Part shown: positions 6,111 through 11,910 of the stretch, piece by piece
Layout of the letters: each line of letters begins with the position of its first letter
Position numbering within the stretch: the stretch's first letter is position 1
From: an uncultured Dorea sp.
Lineage (GTDB): Bacteria; Bacillota; Clostridia; Lachnospirales; Lachnospiraceae
Direction: 5' to 3'
NCBI GenBank assembly: GCA_910589275.1
Contig: CAJUTH010000051.1
Span: 1 to 18,647, forward strand
Length of the DNA stretch: 18,647 bases
Translations under genes and position numbers: made by a program
Notes under the pieces: generated by a model
What the model was told of the DNA's origin: nothing
The model's input: the letters and a program-made list of their open reading frames with translations, nothing else
Database searches by the model: none

Positions 6111-7222
6111 TCAGATAAACAAATCCAGCAGCATCCATATCAACACTGCTATTACCATAAATACCAGTTCCAGCACAGCATACCCCGCGATCCGGATCAG
6201 ACGGTTATCCAGCTTTAAAAGCGGCATCCGATCCCTGCATCCCAGATAATTGAATATTACTGCAATTTCCGCCAACTGGGCAAGCAGAACCAAAATGTTC
6301 TGAGAAATCGCCCTTATGCCGGTAATTATCACGCCGTTTTCCGAGACATCCATATCCAGACAGATATAAAAAACCAGCAGATATCCCATTACTGCCAGAA
6401 TCATTTTCCATACTCGGCCGCTCCGAAAACCGGGCGGCAGAAACCTGCGCCATCCAGGCAGTTCTCCGGCAGATAATCCGTTTCCTTCTGCTTCATATTT
6501 ATTCCTGCCAGGATACAGAGCTTCCAGTTCCCCTTCCAATTCTTTTACGCTCTGGTATCTCTCATCTGGATTCAGCGCAATACAGCGGCGTATGATCTCT
6601 CCCAGCTTTCCCGGAACGATCTCTTCTACTGGAAATTTCTTTAGGACTATGTAATTTAATATCGTTCCCAAAGCATAAATATCCGAACGGCCGTCCGTCT
6701 GACGCCGACCAAACTGCTCTGGCGGCGCAAACCCTTCCGTCCCCATAATAACTGTATCCCGGCTTTTTCCCGGGCTTACTATTCTGGCAATATCAAAATC
6801 GATTAATTTCACATGTCCCTGCAGAGTCAGCATAATATTCTCAGGCTTTAAATCTCTGCATATAATAGGCGGAGAGGCTGTATGGAGGGGACTCATTCCG
6901 CGGCATATATCCTTCACGATACGGACCCCTCTTCCACTGGCATCCTCTGCTCGCACAGAATATCCTCCAGATTCCTTCCTTCAATGTATTCCTCTATCAC
7001 AATCATCTGATCGCCGTTTTCAAAATACCCATAAATCTGCGGAATATACTTATTTTTATGCACCATTAAAAATTCATACACCGGCTTCTGTTCTATCTTC
7101 ATGCATTTCTTCACGGCTATTCTTCCTGTAATAGAATGCCTCACAAGCCTGACGCTGTTATTTCCATTCAGAATTCCCAGTTCCTGATATTGGGACAGCA
7201 TATACTCTTTAGATAACTCCAT
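6111..7222 (-). pseudogene. Membrane-anchored eukaryotic-like Ser/Thr protein kinase, split by a one-base frameshift
   Basis: The N-lobe (MELSKEYMLSQYQELGILNG..., with ATP-binding Lys in IAVKK near residue 38) and the C-lobe (catalytic loop CRDLKPEN, metal-binding LIDFDIAR, activation segment GTEGFAPPEQFG) lie in different frames, joined at a GGGG run (6926-6929). Adding one G gives a continuous EEGVRIVKDICRGM and a protein of about 370 aa. Three hydrophobic segments occupy the C-terminus (WKMILAVMGYLLVFYICLDM, ILVLLAQLAEIAVIF, VLELVFMVIAVLIWML). HRD and DFG appear as CRD and DFD, while Asp, Lys and Asn remain. The start at 7222 follows GGAGG by 7-8 nt. It is divergent from an HTH gene, a recurring pairing in Lachnospiraceae. 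It may be inactive, phase variable or wrongly assembled. Confidence 0.75.
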
Positions 7223-7242
7223 CTGCCCGCCTCCAAATTCTC

Positions 7243-7271
7243 TTGCTTTTACGTACAAAAAATTATATGAT
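7243..7271 (+). promoter_or_regulatory. Promoter of the HTH regulator, overlapping the kinase promoter
   Basis: TTGCTT (7243-7248), 17-bp spacer, TATGAT (7266-7271). The leader to the TTG start is about 28 nt. Confidence 0.55.
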
Positions 7272-7290
7272 ACATTTAACGCTTTAGCAA
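7262..7290 (-). promoter_or_regulatory. Promoter of the kinase gene, back to back with the HTH promoter
   Basis: Read leftward: TTGCTA (7285-7290), 17-bp spacer, perfect TATAAT (7262-7267). The two -10 boxes overlap by 2 bp, so the two promoters should exclude each other. Confidence 0.6.
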
Positions 7291-7305
7291 GAAAGGATTC
7301 CAAAA

Positions 7306-7743
7306 TTGATCACCAAAAAGACCACCAATGAATTATTAGATCTGTTATCCTCTATGAAGTCCAAAGCTTCCCTGCAGGATTTTTCAAATGAACTGAAAGA
7401 ATCTGAAAAAAAGATCTCTTTTTCCGCATACCTTCTTGAAAAAATGCAGGAAAAAGAAATCTCCCCGGCACGGCTGTGGGAACTCGCCCAGATTCAGCGG
7501 AACTATGGATACCAGATTCTAAACGGAACAAAACTGCCCGGGCGAGATAAAGTAATTGCCCTGTGCCTTTCCCTTTCCCTGACATTAGAAGAGGCCCAGC
7601 GCGCTCTTATCCTAGCAGACGCCGGCGCCCTGTATGCAAGAAGAACAAGAGATTCCATATTAATCTTCTCCCTGCAAAAGGGATTATCTGTATCAGATAC
7701 AAATATACTTTTATTCGATAATTCCAGTGAACCGCTTTCCTAG
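7306..7743 (+). CDS. XRE-like HTH regulator paired with the Ser/Thr kinase (145 aa)
   Basis: The protein carries a helix-turn-helix domain around residues 38-105: LEKMQEKEISPARLWELAQI, NYGYQILNGTKLPGRDKVIA, then LTLEEAQRALILADAGALY. The C-terminus has the recurring DSILIFSLQKGLSVSDTNIL motif seen in regulators that neighbour membrane kinases in Lachnospiraceae. Translation starts at TTG (7306-7308), with AAAGGA about 8 nt upstream. It is divergent from the kinase gene across 83 bp that hold two overlapping promoters. A role as sensor or target of the kinase is inference from context. No recognisable terminator follows. Confidence 0.75.
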   Translation: MITKKTTNELLDLLSSMKSKASLQDFSNELKESEKKISFSAYLLEKMQEKEISPARLWELAQIQRNYGYQILNGTKLPGRDKVIALCLSLSLTLEEAQRALILADAGALYARRTRDSILIFSLQKGLSVSDTNILLFDNSSEPLS

Positions 7744-7775
7744 ATCATCAGAATCGCTCACCTGACATAATTGCG

Positions 7776-7808
7776 TTACCTATGATTTAATGCAGGCAAA
7801 CTGTACTA
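7776..7808 (+). other. Decayed copy of part of the antitoxin RNA, outside the left repeat
   Basis: This stretch aligns with 8176-8209 of the antitoxin region at about 27 of 34 positions (shared TTACCTAT, TTTAAT, AGGCAA, ACTA). No promoter or hairpin survives. The rest of 7744-7867 shows no gene. Confidence 0.35.
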
Positions 7809-7867
7809 TTTATGACAATCTTTTTGTGTGCCGACTCAGGTATTACCTATATACTGCAGAATAAAAA

Positions 7868-7962
7868 GCTGCCGCTGACACTTCACATTAACGGCAGCCC
7901 TTAATTTCACTGCATTTCTTAGAACTTACCAGCCTTTGCCGCTTCCTCGATGGAAACTGCAA
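7868..7962. repeat. Left copy of the 95-bp duplication (attachment-site like)
   Basis: It matches 9880-9974 at 93 of 95 positions (differences at 7889 and 7908). It holds the last 14 codons and stop of the GGGtGRT gene plus its terminator hairpin. On the minus strand the hairpin here is followed by TTTTTATTC, a better terminator tail than the right copy has. This suggests that the DNA left of 7868 is the original downstream sequence of the gene. Confidence 0.85.
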
Positions 7963-7992
7963 GTATTGATTTTATAGGGTTTTAAACACTCT

Positions 7993-8015
7993 TTGTCTAT
8001 TACCTGCTTATTACC
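7993..8015. repeat. Left-end TTGTCTATTACC repeats, candidate recombinase arm sites
   Basis: One perfect TTGTCTATTACC (7993-8004) is followed by a partial CTTATTACC (8007-8015), 31 bp inside the left duplication. Confidence 0.5.
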
Positions 8016-8097
8016 CACACCATTTTGAATCTATTATAATCCGTTTTAACCTATCTTTGTTCTATCACAATTCGATCAAGATCAATAAATAATTTTC

Positions 8098-8126
8098 TTG
8101 AATCATCCTCATAGGTATGCTATATT
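8098..8126 (+). promoter_or_regulatory. Strong promoter of the antitoxin RNA
   Basis: TTGAAT (8098-8103), 17-bp spacer, TATATT (8121-8126), with a TGC extended -10 directly upstream. The expected start is near 8132. Confidence 0.65.
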
Positions 8127-8131
8127 ATAGA

Positions 8132-8236
8132 CAGAGGGAAAGCCATACAAGCGGCTCTACCCCTTCTGTGATTTTTTACCTATACTTTAATATAGGCAAG
8201 CCGTCACTACTGGCGATAGTGGCGGCTATTTCTTTC
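8132..8236 (+). ncRNA. Antitoxin-like small RNA convergent with the toxin mRNA
   Basis: The RNA is predicted from its promoter (8098-8126) and terminator (8199-8227). It would be about 100 nt, with a first hairpin pairing ACAGA with TCTGT (8131-8169) and a T6 run (8172-8177) that may give a shorter form. Its 3' end reaches only the stop codon of the toxin gene, so pairing must involve the 3' untranslated region of the toxin mRNA. This is the geometry of the TxpA/RatA type I system. The role is inferred from layout. Confidence 0.55.
8199..8227 (+). terminator. Terminator of the antitoxin RNA
   Basis: AGCCGTCACTA (8199-8209) pairs with TAGTGGCGGCT (8217-8227), 11 bp with one G-U, loop 7 nt, followed by ATTTCTTTCTT. 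It overlaps the toxin stop codon. Confidence 0.7.
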
Positions 8237-8321
8237 TTCCCTTAAAGATTGTGTAGCACAACCCCACAAGGGCGCAAATGAAGATACAGAACTGAAAAAG
8301 GTCAGCATATGTAACATACAT
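8226..8321 (-). CDS. Holin-like type I toxin peptide (31 aa)
   Basis: The peptide starts MYVTYADLFQFCIFICALVG and ends LCYTIFKGRKK. It has a short polar start, one hydrophobic helix (about residues 8-24) and a basic tail, the pattern of the 'putative holin-like toxin' family (MxTYxDLxQ...; TxpA/BsrG-type). Such peptides insert in the cell membrane and are held off by an antisense RNA. GGAGGG lies about 7 nt before the ATG. It has its own leftward promoter, a structured leader that can pair with the ribosome binding site, and a convergent antitoxin RNA. No protein-level evidence is available; the family call rests on pattern and context. Confidence 0.75.
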   Translation of the reverse strand: MYVTYADLFQFCIFICALVGLCYTIFKGRKK

Positions 8322-8328
8322 TCTATCA

Positions 8329-8385
8329 CCCTCCTTTCTTACGTCCGGAGGGCTACTTAGAACCCTCCAAAACAAGACTGGAGGG
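8329..8385 (-). promoter_or_regulatory. Toxin mRNA leader with switch-like pairing that can hide the ribosome binding site
   Basis: Four complementary hexamers alternate along the leader: 8380-8385, 8363-8368, 8347-8352 and 8329-8334 (the last is the GGAGGG ribosome binding site). Pairing 1-2 (7 bp) together with 3-4 hides the site; pairing 2-3 would free it. Confidence 0.55.
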
Positions 8386-8422
8386 ATAAAGCCGCCTGGC
8401 TTCATGGTCTTTCCCTATCGAC

Positions 8423-8451
8423 AATATAACACAATATCCCCTATGTGGCAA
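8423..8451 (-). promoter_or_regulatory. Promoter of the toxin gene
   Basis: Read leftward: TTGCCA (8446-8451), 17-bp spacer, TATATT (8423-8428). The leader is about 95 nt. Confidence 0.6.
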
Positions 8452-8456
8452 TCTTT

Positions 8457-9382
8457 TTATATGCTCTGTCTTGCCCTGTGCATTTCCTCAACTTCCCTTA
8501 AATGGCGTTCATATTCCTCTTGTGCGTCCTGCCGCTTTATCGCCATATACTCAACGATTGACGTGAAATCATGTTCCCGGTATGAATTTAAGCCGCCCCT
8601 ATATGCCCCGGCTTCTACAATATCAAACTTTTCTGATAGTTCACGCCTTGCCTTTCCCATGCGTAGCCTACGCAATCCCTTTTCTTTTATCTGCCGGATT
8701 CTGCCTGATGACAACTCCTGCTCCCTTGCTATCTGTGCCATAGGCTTATTGTTTATGAAATATTCCCGGATAATCTGATTCTCTCTATCGCTTGTGTAAT
8801 GCTTTACAATGCCCCATAATTCATTTTTAGAGTGTTCAGCATAGATTTATCTATCGTTTCATCTTCAACGCTAAAATCGGCTTGTAGCGCGTCTGTAATC
8901 GCCATATCCTCATTGCCAGTTAAAGGCGTGTCTAAGCTGACAACCGATTGCATATAAATCTTGATATCCTGCACCTGTTTTACAGAGATACCCATATAAG
9001 CGGCAACCTCTGAATCTGCCGGGACCATTCCCCGGACCCGTGCCAACTTCTCAACCGCTTTTTTATATTTCGCTATCTTCTGCCTTGCATTGCCCGGTAT
9101 TTTCACAGTTGAGCCGCATTTCTCAATGTACCTTATGACCGCCTGTCTTATCCAGTACGGCGCATAAGTCATAAACAGGACGTTTTCAGACGTTTCATAA
9201 TGCTGTACGGCTTCATACAATCCGAAATAGGATTCCTGCAATAAGTCCTCAATAGGCTCATATGCGGCATACAGTTTTATACATTGCTTAATTAACGGCA
9301 GATTTTTTTCATAGAGTAGTTGCATATTGTCAGATACAAGCGAACCGCCCCGGATTCTTTTAACAAGTTCTTCGTTCGTCAT
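8457..9382 (-). pseudogene. Sigma-70-like factor, split by a one-base frameshift at an A5 run
   Basis: The first part (MTNEELVKRIRGGSLVSDNM...) carries sigma region 2 (EDLLQESYFGLYEAVQHYET, FMTYAPYWIRQAVIRYIEK) and a region-3-like HTH (DSEVAAYMGISVKQVQDI). It stops shortly after LNTLK. Region 4 (ENQIIREYFINNKPMAQIAR, then SSGRIRQIKEKGLRRLR) continues in the -1 frame. Adding one A to the AAAAA run at 8824-8828 gives a continuous LKNELWGIVKHYTSDRENQI and a protein of about 308 aa. The site may be a mutation, a sequencing error or a -1 frameshift site; the sequence A AAA ATG allows re-pairing but is not a canonical heptamer. Such sigma-like factors are common cargo of Clostridia conjugative elements, where their targets are mostly unknown. 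Confidence 0.75.
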
Positions 9383-9411
9383 AGTGATACGCCTACTCCC
9401 ATAATCGCTAT

Positions 9412-9624
9412 TTATTCCTGTTTTTTAGAAAAGTCACGGCGCAAACCGCGGCCTTCCTCTTTTATCCATATGACGGCGTAGGGTTCATGCGGTAATCTAT
9501 TCCAGTTACTTACGATTCCTCCGTTGTGATAATGCTGAAAGCCTTTGCTTACTCTGTAGCCAGCGTCAAGACCTTTTTTACGCGCCTTGCGTTCTCTTGA
9601 TTCTAAAGAATGATTCTTTAACAT
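9412..9624 (-). CDS. Small basic hypothetical protein of the element (70 aa)
   Basis: The protein (MLKNHSLESRERKARKKGLD..., later YRVSKGFQHYHNGGIVSNW) is strongly basic at the N-terminus and contains a YRVSKGFQHYHNGG motif. I have seen this general pattern in small proteins of Clostridia mobile elements but know no function. GGAGG lies 6-7 nt before the ATG and is also part of the end of a short upstream ORF, so translation may be coupled. It precedes the sigma-like gene by about 30 bp and is probably in the same transcript, read from the promoter at 9746-9774. Confidence 0.65.
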   Translation of the reverse strand: MLKNHSLESRERKARKKGLDAGYRVSKGFQHYHNGGIVSNWNRLPHEPYAVIWIKEEGRGLRRDFSKKQE

Positions 9625-9628
9625 ACAT

Positions 9629-9718
9629 CTACCTCCGTTTATCTACAAACAATTTTGATAATTTCAGTAGGATATATGCTGTCTTGTATTTTTCTTTACT
9701 ATAGTGTTCTGTTCTCAT
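9629..9718 (-). CDS. Possible 29-aa leader peptide
   Basis: The frame starts at the ATG at 9716-9718 and encodes MRTEHYSKEKYKTAYILLKL..., ending KRR. It lies in the 5' leader just after a good promoter. Its final codons (CGG AGG TAG) supply the ribosome binding site of the next gene. Its own GGAGG is only 1 nt from the ATG; a GTG start three codons earlier has AAGG at a better distance. Whether it is translated is uncertain. Confidence 0.35.
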   Translation of the reverse strand: MRTEHYSKEKYKTAYILLKLSKLFVDKRR

Positions 9719-9745
9719 TCCTCCCACGATGTGCCTTGTGCATAT

Positions 9746-9774
9746 AGTATATCTGATATCTATGCATATTTCAA
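9746..9774 (-). promoter_or_regulatory. Strong promoter for the element's leftward genes
   Basis: Read leftward: TTGAAA (9769-9774), 17-bp spacer, TATACT (9746-9751). It drives the leader ORF, the 70-aa gene and probably the sigma-like gene. Confidence 0.7.
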
Positions 9775-9817
9775 CTAAATTCGTAACACACAAATCAATT
9801 TTTTTGTAACGGATTTT

Positions 9818-9865
9818 TTGTCTATTACCGCTTGTCTATTACCTGTCTATTACTTGTCTATTACC
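9818..9865. repeat. Right-end TTGTCTATTACC array, candidate recombinase arm sites
   Basis: Perfect copies start at 9818, 9832 and 9854, with a near copy (TGTCTATTAC) at 9844. The first base of the right duplication is 14 bp further on. The same word occurs near the left end in the same orientation. Confidence 0.6.
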
Positions 9866-9878
9866 CGGCAAAATTTAA

Positions 9879-9911
9879 GGCTGCCGCTGACACTTCACAT
9901 CAACGGCAGCC
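9879..9911 (-). terminator. Terminator hairpin of the GGGtGRT gene
   Basis: GGCTGCCG and CGGCAGCC pair perfectly and the stem extends to 12 bp with one G-U. The tail on the minus strand is TTAAATTTTG, weaker than the TTTTTATTC after the left copy. Confidence 0.65.
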
Positions 9912-9974
9912 CTTAATTTTACTGCATTTCTTAGAACTTACCAGCCTTTGCCGCTTCCTCGATGGAAACTGCAA
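9880..9974. repeat. Right copy of the 95-bp duplication, inside the intact gene end
   Basis: It covers the terminator and the last 44 bases of the intact GGGtGRT gene and matches 7868-7962 except at two positions. Confidence 0.85.
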
Positions 9975-10941
9975 CTGCAACTGTCATACCAACCATCGGG
10001 TTGTTGCCTGCTCCGATCAGACCCATCATCTCTACATGAGCCGGAACGGAAGAAGAACCTGCGAACTGTGCGTCGGAGTGCATACGTCCCAGTGTATCTG
10101 TCATACCATAGGAAGCCGGTCCTGCAGCCATGTTATCCGGATGAAGGGTACGTCCCGTACCGCCGCCGGATGCTACTGAAAAATACTTCTTGCCCTTCTC
10201 CTGGCACTCTTTCTTATAAGTACCTGCAACCGGATGCTGGAAACGTGTCGGATTGGTAGAGTTACCTGTGATCGATACGTCAACATTCTCTTTCCACATA
10301 ATCGCTACGCCTTCCCGTACATCGTTCGCGCCATAGCAGTTAACCTTAGAGCGCAGACCGTCAGAATAAGCAGTTCTCTGAACTTCCTTCAGTTCTCCTG
10401 TATAATAATCGTAATCTGTCTCTACATATGTAAATCCGTTAATTCTAGAAATAATCTTCGCTGCGTCTTTGCCAAGTCCGTTCAGAATAACACGAAGCGG
10501 TTTCTGACGAACCTTATTCGCTTTCTCTGCGATACCGATCGCACCCTCTGCTGCTGCGAAAGACTCATGTCCTGCAAGGAATGCAAAACAATCTGTATCT
10601 TCCTCTAAAAGCATCTTTCCAAGATTACCGTGTCCAAGTCCAACCTTACGCTGGTCTGCTACAGAACCCGGGATACAGAAAGCCTGAAGACCTTCGCCGA
10701 TTGCTGCTGCTGCGTCGGAAGCTTTCTTGCAGCCCTTCTTAATTGCAATTGCAGCGCCTACAGTGTAAGCCCAGCATGCATTCTCAAAACAGATTGGCTG
10801 AATACCTTTCACCTGATTGTAAACATCCAGTCCGGCATCTTTTGTAATCTTCTCTGCTTCTTCGATAGAAGCGATGCCGTAGCTTCCTAATACTTCATTG
10901 ATTTTATCAATTCTTCTTTCATATGATTCAAATAAAGCCAT
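9931..10941 (-). CDS. GGGtGRT family protein (336 aa)
   Basis: The signature ASGGGTGRTLHPDN is at about residues 257-270, which names the family. The protein is soluble, rich in Gly and Ala, and has conserved-looking stretches such as QPICFENACWAYTVGAAIA and SVPAHVEMMGLIGAGNNPM. Its biochemical role is not established. AGGAGG precedes the ATG. It follows the NifU-like scaffold gene in the same direction, and this pairing recurs in Clostridia, so a role linked to iron-sulfur or metal cofactor handling is a reasonable inference. Its 3' end is the integration site of the 2-kb element and is kept intact. Confidence 0.9.
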   Translation of the reverse strand: MALFESYERRIDKINEVLGSYGIASIEEAEKITKDAGLDVYNQVKGIQPICFENACWAYTVGAAIAIKKGCKKASDAAAAIGEGLQAFCIPGSVADQRKVGLGHGNLGKMLLEEDTDCFAFLAGHESFAAAEGAIGIAEKANKVRQKPLRVILNGLGKDAAKIISRINGFTYVETDYDYYTGELKEVQRTAYSDGLRSKVNCYGANDVREGVAIMWKENVDVSITGNSTNPTRFQHPVAGTYKKECQEKGKKYFSVASGGGTGRTLHPDNMAAGPASYGMTDTLGRMHSDAQFAGSSSVPAHVEMMGLIGAGNNPMVGMTVAVAVSIEEAAKAGKF

Positions 10942-10977
10942 TTATCTATCCTCCTATTTCTATTGCGATATGTAACT

Positions 10978-11112
10978 CGTCCACTTACCGCGGACACAGT
11001 TTGAACTTCGTTCAAACCGGCGCGCTGCGCCTTCACAGCCTGTAGCGTCCTTCCGATTTCATGCAAGCATAAATCGTTTGTCCGCTCCAGCCTTTTCCGT
11101 CCGCTTACCGCG
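10978..11112. repeat. REP-like palindromic spacer with terminal direct repeats
   Basis: CGTCC(A/G)CTTACCGCG occurs at 10978-10992 and 11098-11112 (14 of 15 bases). Between them lie two tight hairpins: an 8-bp stem with a TTC loop (10999-11017) and GGCGC/GCGCC with a GCT loop (11019-11031). It fills almost the whole gap between the two genes and is not coding. Confidence 0.5.
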
Positions 11113-11113
11113 T

Positions 11114-11806
11114 CTATTCTTTACGCGGGTCGATGATCTTTACTGCGTCTGCAACACGTCCGTACTGTCCCTGTGCTTTCTCCCATGCCTCGTTCGGTGT
11201 GTCGCCGGCCTTGATGAAGTCTGCCATCTTTCCAAGAGATACGAACTTGTATCCAATAATCTCATCATTTGCATCCAGTGCAATACCTGTTACATATCCT
11301 TCCGCCATCTCAAGATAACGAGGACCTTTAGCTAATGTGCCATACATTGTACCAATCTGAGAACGAAGTCCTTTTCCAAGATCTTCCAGACCTGCGCCGA
11401 CAGCAAGTCCGTCTTCTGAAAACGCACTCTGTGTTCTGCCATATACGATCTGAAGGAACAGCTCTCTCATAGCTGTATTGATTGCATCACAGACAAGGTC
11501 TGTATTCAATGCCTCTAAAATTGTCTTTCCAGGAAGGATCTCTGATGCCATAGCAGCAGAATGGGTCATTCCGGAACATCCGAGCGTCTCAACAAGAGCT
11601 TCCTGGATAATCCCTTCTTTAACATTCAGCGTCAGCTTACAAGCGCCCTGCTGAGGTGCACACCAGCCAATGCCGTGTGTAAAACCAGAAATATCGCTGA
11701 TTTCTTTCGCTTTTACCCATTTTGCTTCTTCCGGAATCGGAGCCGGCCCATGATTCGCACCCTGTGCTACTGGACACATCATTTCTACTTCATGTGAATA
11801 AATCAT
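11114..11806 (-). CDS. NifU/IscU-like iron-sulfur cluster scaffold-type protein (230 aa)
   Basis: The central region GIGWCAPQQGACKLTLNVKE (Cys 49 and 56) followed by ALVETLGCSGMTHSAAMASE (Cys 77) has the layout of the NifU N-terminal/IscU scaffold fold, which assembles Fe-S clusters on conserved cysteines. The N-terminus (HEVEMMCPVAQGANHGPAP) and a long C-terminal part differ from classical IscU (about 130 aa), so it is a specialised relative. AAAGGAG lies about 8 nt before the ATG. It is the first gene of a two-gene unit with the GGGtGRT protein. No iscS-like desulfurase is adjacent. Confidence 0.8.
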   Translation of the reverse strand: MIYSHEVEMMCPVAQGANHGPAPIPEEAKWVKAKEISDISGFTHGIGWCAPQQGACKLTLNVKEGIIQEALVETLGCSGMTHSAAMASEILPGKTILEALNTDLVCDAINTAMRELFLQIVYGRTQSAFSEDGLAVGAGLEDLGKGLRSQIGTMYGTLAKGPRYLEMAEGYVTGIALDANDEIIGYKFVSLGKMADFIKAGDTPNEAWEKAQGQYGRVADAVKIIDPRKE

Positions 11807-11910
11807 TTTAAAACTCCTTTCAATTGTACATAATTTTTCTAAACGTATGGTGTGTTAAATAAATCACCAAGACTTTTACTATTTTCTCATAATTTTCCTT
11901 ATTCGTCAAT

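Larger units (their letters stand above)
7963..9879. mobile_element. About 2-kb recombinase-less integrative unit in the 3' end of the GGGtGRT gene
   Basis: The unit is bounded by the 95-bp duplication of the gene's 3' end, the usual footprint of site-specific integration that restores the target gene. Corresponding points in the two copies are 2,012 bp apart. Inside both ends lie TTGTCTATTACC repeats. The cargo is a type I toxin-antitoxin pair, a frameshifted sigma-70-like factor, a 70-aa unknown protein and a short leader ORF. No integrase, relaxase or transposase is present, so it is either a deletion remnant or a satellite moved by another element's recombinase. The exact crossover point inside the repeat is not visible. 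Confidence 0.65.

Noticed and set aside
7868..7962. Left repeat as a surviving second GGGtGRT gene
   Set aside because: Only the last 14 codons and terminator are present and the frame is not continued upstream, so it is a duplicated gene end, not a gene.
9832..10608. Several open frames on the + strand opposite the GGGtGRT gene
   Set aside because: They are Cys/His/Arg-rich shadows without ribosome binding sites and lie antisense to a gene of certain family.
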